DNA of 64,000 nt from Abditibacteriaceae bacterium. Lineage in GTDB: Bacteria > Armatimonadota > Abditibacteriia > Abditibacteriales > Abditibacteriaceae. This document shows positions 1 through 7,862 of this stretch, one piece after another. Position 1 is the stretch's first letter, and each line of letters opens with the position of its first letter. The stretch spans positions 24,447 through 88,446 of the forward strand of contig JAFAZH010000037.1 in assembly GCA_019239895.1 (NCBI GenBank), written 5' to 3'. The notes below the pieces were generated by a model, which had not been told where the DNA came from, ran no database searches, and saw only the letters and a program-made list of their open reading frames with translations. A program made the translations under genes and the position numbers.

Positions 1-24
1 AATCCGTGCGCCAAGCTTTTGCCG

Positions 25-180
25 TGAACCACAGAGGCACAGAGAAGAGGATAGAAGATGGAGAATAGAGGATAGAAGATCGAGGATAGCCACTGGCAGT
101 GTTACGGCGATCCTCCATCCTCTATTCTCGATCCTCAAGCTCTTCTCTGTGCCTCTGTGCCTCTGTGTCTCTGTGGTTCA
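25..180. repeat. Long imperfect palindrome, GAGGATA heptad family (copy 1)
   Basis: Inverted repeat of about 156 bp. The outer arms are made of words of the kind ACCACAGAGGCACAGAG and its complement; the inner arms are runs of 7-bp GAGGATA/GAAGATC-like words; the centre is about 24 nt. The right outer arm carries extra copies of the CTCTGTGC word. It lies 10 bp past the stop codon of the anti-sigma gene, so it could end that transcript. Its centre resembles that of the copy at 56682-56812. Confidence 0.85.
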
Positions 181-190
181 TTTACAAGCA

Positions 191-1690
191 TTAAGACTTG
201 GGTGCAGGATGGCTATAGATGCGGTTCAGGAAGAAGAAGGCGACGAGGACGGGTGCCCACAGGGGCGAGTAGGCGAGCAGCCAGATGACGAGGTTGACGG
301 GCACGCGGGCGGCGAGGCCGAAAGTCTCGTAGGCCGACGCGGTGGTGTCGCTTAGATCACCTAAGACGCCAGTGGCTTTGGGCGAGTGCGCTTTTTCGGT
401 CAACTCAACGGAGATATTAGCTAAGTCAGAGATGCGCTTGAGCAGGGTGAGCCGCGCCCGCATTTGCGCCGCCTGGATGCGCAGTTCCCGCACTTCGGCG
501 CGTTGCTCCCAGGGCACGAGGGACACTTTCTTTTTGCGCAGGGCTTCCTTTTGCAGAGCGGCTTTGAGTTGCGATTCTTTCACGCCCAACTCGCTGCCTA
601 AGATGCGGTCGGCGGTTTCGACATCGCTAAACTTTTCAGTGATGTCTTCCCCGGTTACGTTCTTGGCTTTGACCTCGCCCAATTTAGAAATCTGGCCCAT
701 GATGCTCTCGAACTGCTTGACGGGCACGCGGATGGTGAGCGAGGCCGTCTTAAGGCCATCGCCCCCGGTGGTCAGTTGGTTGTCGGCCACAAAGCCCCCG
801 GCACTTTTGACCATCTGCGTCACCGCATCACTTTGCTCTTCGACCTTGGCGACCTCAACAGTTAGCCTTCCCTCTTTATGGACGCGGCGCAATGAGGATG
901 GCATGTTATCCGTCGAGAATGCACCAGGGGGAATGGTGGGTGAGCCTGTGACGTTTCGGTTCCATCGCACACGCCCATCAGCGTAGAGAACTTCGCCTTT
1001 GGCTAAACTGCGATGGGCGGAGGGCGCAGCAGCACTTGAGGTGCTTGAGGAGGGGGTTGTCTTGATCGCACCGGGTGCGAAATTGTCGCTGCTCGACGCA
1101 GCACCGCCTGCTCCTGAAGATGGGGTTGTGTCACGTTCAGTCAGCCCCCCATTGTAGTGTATTCCTGCGCCACCCGCCGCCACGGGAGACCGGAAGGTGT
1201 CTGGTGCGCTCTCGTCTGCGCCCCCTGTGCTGGTGTTGATGGCGCTGGCAGCGGTGCTAAAGCCCCCCTTTAATCGTGTGCCCCTCATGGTGACAAAGGC
1301 TACACCAAAAAACAAGACACACGCTCCAATGGCCGCCCATTCACGCCATAATACAGATGGTCGTGCTCTGGGCGTGACGGTTGCTGTAGAGTCCCTGTCA
1401 GCTTGCTCGATCTTGTTGTCCGTTAAGGGAGCCGTGCCCGTATCTGGCGCGGTCGCCACCGATGAAAGAATTTTGTGGCGCAACGCCGGGTCTAAAGTCG
1501 CCGTTGGGCCAAGGGTCTCGCTCTCACTGGAGCGGATTTTTTCACTGATCTGTTCCATAATCATAAGCTCCTCACGACACGCCGCGCAGTGCGCCAGGTG
1601 CCAGCGCACCAGCCACCGTCGTAGCGGCGGGAGTTCCCCGTCACGGTAGGCGATGAGATCATCACGGTAGGTGTCGCAGTTTGGTGTCAT
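191..1690 (-). CDS. Anti-sigma factor: zf-HC2 zinc finger fused to DUF4349
   Basis: A 499-aa membrane protein. The N-terminus has the zinc-binding anti-sigma motif (Cys5, then His31-x3-Cys35-x2-Cys38). A membrane segment lies at about residues 118-136, followed by a low-complexity Ser/Gly/Thr linker. Residues about 265-490 form a DUF4349 domain with long helices and a closing membrane segment near residues 453-478. The start ATG (1690-1688) overlaps the TGA of the sigma gene as ATGA, so the pair is translationally coupled; a longer reading frame upstream lies inside the sigma gene and was rejected. By family knowledge the zinc finger holds the ECF sigma factor at the membrane; DUF4349 as the extracytoplasmic sensor is inference. 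Confidence 0.88.
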   Translation of the reverse strand: MTPNCDTYRDDLIAYRDGELPPLRRWLVRWHLAHCAACREELMIMEQISEKIRSSESETLGPTATLDPALRHKILSSVATAPDTGTAPLTDNKIEQADRDSTATVTPRARPSVLWREWAAIGACVLFFGVAFVTMRGTRLKGGFSTAASAINTSTGGADESAPDTFRSPVAAGGAGIHYNGGLTERDTTPSSGAGGAASSSDNFAPGAIKTTPSSSTSSAAAPSAHRSLAKGEVLYADGRVRWNRNVTGSPTIPPGAFSTDNMPSSLRRVHKEGRLTVEVAKVEEQSDAVTQMVKSAGGFVADNQLTTGGDGLKTASLTIRVPVKQFESIMGQISKLGEVKAKNVTGEDITEKFSDVETADRILGSELGVKESQLKAALQKEALRKKKVSLVPWEQRAEVRELRIQAAQMRARLTLLKRISDLANISVELTEKAHSPKATGVLGDLSDTTASAYETFGLAARVPVNLVIWLLAYSPLWAPVLVAFFFLNRIYSHPAPKS

Positions 1691-2274
1691 AACGTCTCTC
1701 CGAGGGCATCCGGGCAAAGCGTTGGTGCTTCGCCCAGCACATAGGTGCCAAGACTGCCGCGCAGACAGCGAAACGCGTTGGCCAGACGCGACTTCACGGT
1801 GCCTACGGGCACGCCCAGCACCACCGCACATTCACGGTAGGTCAAGCCATGCAGTTCATGCAAGATAATCACATCGCGCTGCACAGCCGAAAGGTCGTCG
1901 AGCGCGACCTGCACCTGATTGGAAAGCTCGCGGCGGGCGACGTGCCGGGCCGGATCGCTGCCCCGGTCTGGCGATTCCTGCGCCACATCGTCATAAGACT
2001 CAACCACCGGCCCACGCCGCTCCCGATGGCGCAGGCAATGGTTGAGGGTCACGCGATAAACCCAGGTGGCCAGGGTAGAGTCGCCACGAAAACTGCTGAT
2101 GCTGCGATACAGGTCGAGAAAGACTTCCTGCGTCACATCTTCGGCATCGGCTTCCTGCACGACATAGCGCCGCACCAGGCGATGCACCCGCGCCCCGTAG
2201 AGGTCAACGAACTCCTCAAAGGCATGAGTTTCACCTCGCCCAATTCGCCGCGCTAAGTCTGCATCGTTTGGCAC
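1687..2274 (-). CDS. ECF sigma-70 factor
   Basis: A 195-aa RNA polymerase sigma factor of the extracytoplasmic-function class. Region 2 spans about residues 20-90, with the acidic DAEDVTQEVF stretch of region 2.2 and TWVYRVTLNHCLRH in 2.3/2.4. Region 4 spans about 125-178, with the helix-turn-helix GLTYRECAVVLGVPVGTVKSR. The start is GTG, preceded at 5 nt by GGAG. The stop codon overlaps the ATG of the anti-sigma gene by 4 bp, the usual order sigma then anti-sigma. It probably directs transcription of its own operon and an envelope regulon; the signal is unknown. Confidence 0.95.
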   Translation of the reverse strand: MPNDADLARRIGRGETHAFEEFVDLYGARVHRLVRRYVVQEADAEDVTQEVFLDLYRSISSFRGDSTLATWVYRVTLNHCLRHRERRGPVVESYDDVAQESPDRGSDPARHVARRELSNQVQVALDDLSAVQRDVIILHELHGLTYRECAVVLGVPVGTVKSRLANAFRCLRGSLGTYVLGEAPTLCPDALGETL

Positions 2275-2354
2275 CGTGGCTCCCTCTAATTAGCTTTCCG
2301 TCTCTTTAGTTACACAATGCGGGAAAAGGGTTCACTGTTGGGAGAAAACTGTTG

Positions 2355-2485
2355 CCGGGCATTGAAATACCCGGCAGGGAGGCTAAAGCCAAACGTCCTC
2401 GCGGACGGCTCTGGCTATCACTGTATCGTGGCGTCCGGCAGGACGCTTGGCCAACGGCCTTCCCGCCGGGTATTTCAATGCCCGG
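2355..2485. repeat. Inverted repeat with 20-bp perfect arms (gggcattgaaataccc family)
   Basis: The left arm ccgggcattgaaatacccgg (2355-2374) and the right arm (2466-2485) are exact reverse complements, and each is itself nearly palindromic. The roughly 91 nt between them hold further complementary stretches. The right arm encodes the last residues (TGH) and the TGA stop of the PaiB-like gene. A related copy lies at 54462-54494. Confidence 0.8.
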
Positions 2486-3104
2486 TGTTCAACTCTGTCT
2501 CCATGACCGCCGCAAGCTCTTGCTCTTCGGCAAACGACGATTGCCGCAATGCAGCATAAACGCCCTGCTGGTCAGACTGGGAGCGGTTCTGACCTAACTT
2601 CCACTTGCCTTGAAGCCGGGTGATAGGAATTTCAAACCCCACGATGCCGCGCATCATTTTAAGCTTGTAGTCAGCGGGCAAGTCGCCCGGCCAGGGTTCG
2701 GCCCTGCCAGCTTCATAGGTTTCAATTTGGGCTTGCAGCAAAGCCGCAAGCTGCTCCTGGTCTTCAATGATGTGGGGCACGCCGTAAGCATGGACAGCCA
2801 CATAATTCCAGGTCGCCACAGCAGGAGCAACCTCATAATAAGAAGGCGAAACATAAGCGTGTGGCCCGTGGAAAATCACGAGGACTTCTTGCTCCGCGGT
2901 GAAGTGTTGCCACTGCTCATTCGACCGCGCCAGGTGGCCGCGCAACGTGCCATGCGGGCCACAGTCGGCATCCAACAGTAGGGGCAGATGCGTGGCATAG
3001 GGCACATGGTCATGGTAAGTGATTAAGGTGGCGAAGCTATGCTGGCGCATAAAAGTGGCCAGCTTCTCAAAGTCCTCAACACGATTGAAAGATGGGATAT
3101 ACAT
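2475..3104 (-). CDS. paiB: PaiB-like FMN-binding negative transcriptional regulator
   Basis: A 209-aa protein of the PaiB family (split-barrel flavin-binding fold). It starts with the family's MYIPSFNRVED-like opening and keeps the LPLLLD, GHLARSN, VIFHGPHAYVSPSYY and VATWNYVAVHAYG blocks. In Bacillus PaiB affects protease and sporulation genes; in most bacteria its role is untested. It starts 3 nt after the stop of the Nudix gene upstream, so the two form an operon. The last codons and stop lie in a palindromic repeat, so the C-terminus (about the last 4 residues) may be acquired. Confidence 0.9.
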   Translation of the reverse strand: MYIPSFNRVEDFEKLATFMRQHSFATLITYHDHVPYATHLPLLLDADCGPHGTLRGHLARSNEQWQHFTAEQEVLVIFHGPHAYVSPSYYEVAPAVATWNYVAVHAYGVPHIIEDQEQLAALLQAQIETYEAGRAEPWPGDLPADYKLKMMRGIVGFEIPITRLQGKWKLGQNRSQSDQQGVYAALRQSSFAEEQELAAVMETELNTGH

Positions 3105-3107
3105 GAT

Positions 3108-3551
3108 CTAAGGGTTGGCCTTGAGTAAGGCTTCCAGACCTTCTGGCACCAAGCGAATCTGGCGGGCTGCTAATTCCTCCACCGTGCGCCAGACGGCCTG
3201 AAACTCCTCGTTCACTTCCTGTTCATGGCCGGGCAAAAATGGTTGCTCATACAGTCTCTCATCCACGAAGGCGGCATCATAGATAAAAACGATTTCATGT
3301 CCCGTCGCACCGCGATAAGTAAAGATATTCTCTATTATCCCCAATAACTGCGCCTGGTGAATCTCGACGCCCAATTCCTCGCGGATTTCGCGCACCAGGG
3401 CCGCCTGGCTCGCTTCGCCAAATTCAATGCCGCCACCTAAAGGGCGACAGAACCAGTCTCGTTTCTCTGGGTCATACTCTTCAAACACCAGTATGCGGTC
3501 GCCATGCCGCAAAAGACAGATGACAATCGGTCGGATACGCTGTTGATTCAT
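3108..3551 (-). CDS. Nudix hydrolase
   Basis: A 147-aa Nudix protein with a complete Nudix box at residues 40-62: Gly40, five residues, Glu46, then REIREELGV with the metal-binding EE pair. Such enzymes cleave a nucleoside diphosphate linked to another group; the substrate cannot be read from the sequence. First gene of a two-gene operon with the PaiB-like gene (3-nt gap). The upstream end lies 22 bp from a heptad palindrome. Confidence 0.93.
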   Translation of the reverse strand: MNQQRIRPIVICLLRHGDRILVFEEYDPEKRDWFCRPLGGGIEFGEASQAALVREIREELGVEIHQAQLLGIIENIFTYRGATGHEIVFIYDAAFVDERLYEQPFLPGHEQEVNEEFQAVWRTVEELAARQIRLVPEGLEALLKANP

Positions 3552-3572
3552 GGTTTTATTTTAGCGAGGCAG

Positions 3573-3700
3573 CACACAGAAAGAGACGAGGATCGAGGAT
3601 CGAAGATAGAGGATCGAAAACGTTAAGCGCCAGCCAGTTATCCGCTGCGTGCCGTGGCGATTCTCTATCTTCGATCCTCGATCCTCGTCTCTTTCTGTGT
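3573..3700. repeat. Long palindrome, GAGGATC heptad family (copy 2)
   Basis: Arms of about 40 bp built as ACACAGAAAGAGAC followed by GAGGATC/GAAGATA heptads, near-perfectly inverted around a roughly 45-nt centre. It fills the gap between the start of the Nudix gene and the stop of the PhyH gene, both on the minus strand, so it could end the PhyH transcript. Confidence 0.85.
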
Positions 3701-3709
3701 CGAAAAATT

Positions 3710-4420
3710 TCACGCATCAGGAGTATACTGGTGCAAGTCCCAGGCGGGCATTTTGACGCCCAATAGGCGCAGGCGTTGCTCCCCCGCATTTTGCAGCGCC
3801 TGCCAGGGCAGAGGTCGGTCGAACTCATAGCGTTTGAGCCACCAGTAACCATAGTAAAGGTAGATGCCCCGACGCAAGCCTCCGGTGGTGTTGCACCCGC
3901 CACTGTGCCAGATGGCGCTGTTGATAAAGACGGCATCGCCGGGCTGGGCGTAGACGGCCAGCTCGTCCGCTAAGGGTTGATGCCGTTGCTCGACAGGTGG
4001 CTGCGCCGTGCCTCGGTGCGAGCCAGGCACCACAAAAGTGGGGCCACGCTCCGCCGTCATTTCATCCAGATACAGAATGGTGTTAATGGAAAGCGGATAG
4101 TCGCCAGGAAAGGCAAAATCGCGGTGCCAACTGCGCTCTGGCGTGTTGCTGTGCGGCCCCTGGCGCAAGAGGTCATATTGCAGGAGTTGCGTCTGATGGC
4201 CAAAGATGGCCCGTTGCCGCTCTAAAATCGGCGGATGCTCAATTAAATCAATAAACACCGGATGCTTGAGCAACTTTAATTGGTTGACGGGTGGCCCCTC
4301 GGTTTCCCATACTTGGTCAAACGCTGCTTGCACCGCCTCCAAATACTTCCCACTCAACACGGCTGGCGCGTGATAATAACCTTGCTCTAAAAATGCTGTC
4401 TTCTCGGCTGCATTCCACAT
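3710..4420 (-). CDS. Phytanoyl-CoA dioxygenase (PhyH) family protein
   Basis: A 236-aa Fe(II)/2-oxoglutarate-dependent dioxygenase-like protein. The metal triad is visible: His99-x-Asp101 in SWHRDFAF and the distal His172 in SAIWHSGG. The 2-oxoglutarate-binding Arg is probably Arg183 or Arg184. PGDAVFINS is the usual strand before the distal His. Substrate unknown; bacterial members hydroxylate small secondary metabolites, amino acids or ectoine. The DUF1152 gene upstream is 64 bp away on the same strand. Confidence 0.88.
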   Translation of the reverse strand: MWNAAEKTAFLEQGYYHAPAVLSGKYLEAVQAAFDQVWETEGPPVNQLKLLKHPVFIDLIEHPPILERQRAIFGHQTQLLQYDLLRQGPHSNTPERSWHRDFAFPGDYPLSINTILYLDEMTAERGPTFVVPGSHRGTAQPPVEQRHQPLADELAVYAQPGDAVFINSAIWHSGGCNTTGGLRRGIYLYYGYWWLKRYEFDRPLPWQALQNAGEQRLRLLGVKMPAWDLHQYTPDA

Positions 4421-4484
4421 AGCTCATTTAACCCGTAATCCAGTCGTTCCTGCTGCGCACCTTTAGACAATACAGCATTCGTTC

Positions 4485-5435
4485 TCACATCGGCAAGTCC
4501 GCCCAACGGCGCGGTGGGTACTGGTTGCGACACTCGGCAATGACACGGCCTATATCGTGCCGCGTTTGTGTCTCAAATAGTTCCTCGCTGTATAACAGGC
4601 GTTGCACCACCGCATCCAGGCGAAAGCACCACAGTAGGGTCATCAGGGGATTGATAAACAAATAACTGCTTTGGGTGCGATACGTGGCGTGATAGTCACC
4701 AAAGTGACCTTCAATCGCGGAGAGAATGGAGGACGACACAATACTCGGATGATGCGGCATTTGGAGAAAAACGAAAGTGGCGGCCTCTTGATAAAGCTGC
4801 ACTTCGGGCATGTCTTGCATCAGGCTCCACATGCCCAAGAATCCACCGGACTGGGTGATGGCGGCAACCGATTCCAGGAACTGAGCATGACACACGCCAT
4901 GAAAGGTATCCACGCCGAAACCGATGCAGGTGATTAATTTGCGTGGCACTTGCAATTGGCTCACTGCCGCCAGGCTCGCCAGGTCTTCGTGCGGTGTGCC
5001 CAGGCCCGCTTCGTCGCCACGCATTAGGCTATCCGTGCCGCCGTCTACAAGAATAATGGTATCGAGGTCAAGGTCTTTGACTAATTTCTCATAGCCCTCG
5101 CGGATCGGCACCACACCCGTGTTCTCAAAGCAATAAATCGGCACCGCTTCGCCGCGTTGATGGAACCAGTGTGCCAGGAAGAGTTCAGGAAAATAATACT
5201 CGCTGCCCGTCGTCTCGGCAGTGACTTCAACCAGGGCGGGCGTGAGTTTGCGTCCCGTGGATGCGCCGATATTAGCAAAGGAAAGATTCGCCAGATGAAC
5301 TTGCTTGCCCATGCGCCGTAAGCCGAAATAAAGCGGCAGCCCTGTAAAGACATCAAAGCCGCCACCGGCCCCGGCGACTAAGATGCGTTCAGCAGGGGCG
5401 AGGTGGTCAAAGAAGGGTAAACGCAGAAAATCCAT
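4485..5435 (-). CDS. DUF1152 domain protein
   Basis: A 316-aa cytoplasmic protein of the DUF1152 family. It carries the family's N-terminal AGAGGGFDVFTGLPLYFGL block, a nucleotide-binding-like glycine loop, then HLANLSF and VDGGTDSLMRGDEAGLGTPHED. Function unknown. The frame is open to 5468, but the ATG at 5435 is preceded by GAGAG and gives the usual family start, a short stretch ending in RLPFF before the glycine loop. Confidence 0.85.
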   Translation of the reverse strand: MDFLRLPFFDHLAPAERILVAGAGGGFDVFTGLPLYFGLRRMGKQVHLANLSFANIGASTGRKLTPALVEVTAETTGSEYYFPELFLAHWFHQRGEAVPIYCFENTGVVPIREGYEKLVKDLDLDTIILVDGGTDSLMRGDEAGLGTPHEDLASLAAVSQLQVPRKLITCIGFGVDTFHGVCHAQFLESVAAITQSGGFLGMWSLMQDMPEVQLYQEAATFVFLQMPHHPSIVSSSILSAIEGHFGDYHATYRTQSSYLFINPLMTLLWCFRLDAVVQRLLYSEELFETQTRHDIGRVIAECRNQYPPRRWADLPM

Positions 5436-5663
5436 AAAAGTTACGCTCTCATCGTGCCATCGGCGCATATCAGGCCAATGGCCTTAATGGGCTGATTTCC
5501 CTGCAAAGTTTAACGTTGTTGCCCTATCGCCAGGCAGGGCGCGGGTTGCTATACTGTCTCCTTAACGCGGATACTGACGCGGATTCCCATTGCTGCCCCT
5601 CATTGCTGCCCTTGTTCTTTAACGCGCCATCTGTCCGCATCCCAAGTGCGAGGAGTGAGCATC

Positions 5664-7793
5664 ATGCAAGCATGGTTCGGGGCAGTTTGCGCCACATTGC
5701 TATCTTCTTCCGTCTGTGGCAACGGTAAAGTTCCAGAAGCAGCGATCAACTCTTTTTGGCCCTGTGCATCGCAGGGCATCATACTCAAATGGCGTGCGGC
5801 CTTTTGGTGTGCGCTGTTGATGTTTGCGTTGCTTGCCCTTGCCCCCGCCCATTCATCGTTGACTCCTGCTGCCTGGGCACAAACTCCGCCACCCATCCCC
5901 GATCAAGTGCAGGTTGTAACCGAAATTTTGACTTCCTTTGGTCTGAAGCTTAACCCTCCAAAATGGCAGCCTCCTTATGTTGCCATCCTGCCAGGAGTCC
6001 CCGAATACTGGTTAGTTACCACGGGTGCTGGGGAAGCCCACTCCTTAAACGGTTCGATTTGCGGTGGAGATTTTTCTGTAGGCCAGAGAGGCGCGCAAAG
6101 CGATATTTTTATGCAATATGATGTTGGCAGACACTTTTTGCATGATCTGTATGAGAAAGATCTCAGTGTGCCCGTCGCTCAACAGCGTAAGATTGAGACC
6201 ATTGAAGTTGGCACTGGTGCATCGGCATGGGTTACAAGTGTCTGGGAAGGCTATGCAGCCCACGGCAGCTTGAAATGCGGCAACCTAGAACTGAATTTCA
6301 ACTGGGAGCCATCAAAAGAAAACCTTAAGGGGCCAGTGGACGCCATAAATTGGCCTGCTCACGACGCAGCGGTAGCCGCCTTGAAAGACCTCATTCCCAA
6401 GATCGCTAAGGCGCTGGACGAACATAATGCCTGTCAAGGCGGGGACAGTCTCGATCAAGTAGTGCGGCGCACCCTGAAAGCTCTCCGCCAGCTTCAACCC
6501 GGCACGGCCCCGGCACTCCCGGCGGCTTATAAAAGACAAGAGTCGGATAGGCCACAGGTGTCTTATCTGGAAGACGTTATTTCTGATAGCCATCGCTCCC
6601 CTATGCGCCACTCCGCTACTCGCCGCTCCGCGCACGGTAATCAATTGTGGCGTAATGGCGCTAGAGTCATCCCCAATCGAGGTTCACGAGCCAGCCGTGG
6701 ATGGCACAACGAGTTGATTGCCGTGACCTGCCCGCCCTGGGATGATAACACATTTTTTAGAATGGACGAAAAGTTGGCCCCCGATGTCAAGCGCATCATC
6801 GCAGAATCCACCGAGCATCCGGTGGAACTACGCAACATTCTGTTGAAGTGTCTTTATGATCCAGAGGTGCATAACCAGGTTTACCTGCTGCTGATGCTCA
6901 AACCCTCGGCACAAGGACTGAGGAAAGCGTCCTTACCCGACACCAGTGTCGTCTTCCACAACCTCTCGCAGAAGTTGCGCGCCTCCGACAAGCTGTTGCG
7001 CTACTGTCGCGGGCGTGACCGCTACTGCCATAAGGAGCAGGAAGAAGAATGGAAAAAGTTCGTCCGCAACGGGCAATTGGCCTTCGATATTCTGACTACA
7101 ACCCTCACGAGCAGCCTGGCCGCCATGCAAATAGCGATGCCTTCACCCAGTAAGGCCGTTAGCTTTCTGGACATCTGGACCAAGGCCCAGAACCATGACC
7201 CCGACATCCAGAAGACGCTGCCCCAGGACATGCAGGCTCTGTTGTTAGACGCTTTTACTTCCATACCCGACATTCCTCACACCTTATACACGCCGTCCAC
7301 GCCGCCCACGCTTGACCCAAACAGCACGCTGCGCACCGGCCCCATTTGGAATTACGACATTACCGAGAATCTGGGCACGCTCGATATGAGTAAAAGCATT
7401 GGCTCGGCCTATGCCTCTGAGGCATGGCAAAAGTGGGTCACGGTGCATAGCAACGAGCTATTGCCGGAGATCAAGGAGCGCATTGATGGTGCCGCCACCG
7501 AGGGTGAGTGGTTTGATCGTCTTGAAAACGAAAGGCAAAAACTCGGAGATACCCTCGTGTGGCATCGTGCTACGCTCGCTCGCTTTAATCAAATCTTTAA
7601 GAGTAACGGCTGGGAACTGGATCCCCCGGAAGATCAGTTGTCCCATGTGCTGCGCACCTATCTTAAGCATGATTATAAAGAATATGTCACTGCCCGCCGC
7701 GAAGTGCTGCGCCGCCTGGATGCCACACGCGAGCAGATTATCCTCACCGGGTATTACAGCGGTGTTGCGGAGTATGAGAACACCAATCCTTGA
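5664..7793 (+). CDS. Large exported protein of unknown family
   Basis: A 709-aa protein I do not recognise. AGGAG lies 8 nt before ATG 5664, which decides the start. A hydrophobic stretch at about residues 42-64 followed by small residues and AWAQ looks like a signal peptide or anchor placed unusually far from the start. The region to about residue 240 looks beta-rich with paired cysteines (SICGG, SLKCG); the rest looks mainly helical, with a basic SHRSPMRHSATRR stretch near residue 310. Followed 69 bp later by another exported protein on the same strand, possibly cotranscribed. Confidence 0.75.
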   Translation: MQAWFGAVCATLLSSSVCGNGKVPEAAINSFWPCASQGIILKWRAAFWCALLMFALLALAPAHSSLTPAAWAQTPPPIPDQVQVVTEILTSFGLKLNPPKWQPPYVAILPGVPEYWLVTTGAGEAHSLNGSICGGDFSVGQRGAQSDIFMQYDVGRHFLHDLYEKDLSVPVAQQRKIETIEVGTGASAWVTSVWEGYAAHGSLKCGNLELNFNWEPSKENLKGPVDAINWPAHDAAVAALKDLIPKIAKALDEHNACQGGDSLDQVVRRTLKALRQLQPGTAPALPAAYKRQESDRPQVSYLEDVISDSHRSPMRHSATRRSAHGNQLWRNGARVIPNRGSRASRGWHNELIAVTCPPWDDNTFFRMDEKLAPDVKRIIAESTEHPVELRNILLKCLYDPEVHNQVYLLLMLKPSAQGLRKASLPDTSVVFHNLSQKLRASDKLLRYCRGRDRYCHKEQEEEWKKFVRNGQLAFDILTTTLTSSLAAMQIAMPSPSKAVSFLDIWTKAQNHDPDIQKTLPQDMQALLLDAFTSIPDIPHTLYTPSTPPTLDPNSTLRTGPIWNYDITENLGTLDMSKSIGSAYASEAWQKWVTVHSNELLPEIKERIDGAATEGEWFDRLENERQKLGDTLVWHRATLARFNQIFKSNGWELDPPEDQLSHVLRTYLKHDYKEYVTARREVLRRLDATREQIILTGYYSGVAEYENTNP

Positions 7794-7862
7794 AAGAATA
7801 CGCTGCCAGCAATCATGAGGATAAAGTAGTGGTCAGATAATGTTGGTCGGACGAGGAGGCCC

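Noticed and set aside
1691..1831. Upstream extension of the anti-sigma reading frame (47 more residues)
   Set aside because: It lies wholly inside the sigma gene in another frame and would displace the zinc finger from the N-terminus; the ATGA overlap start is clearly better.
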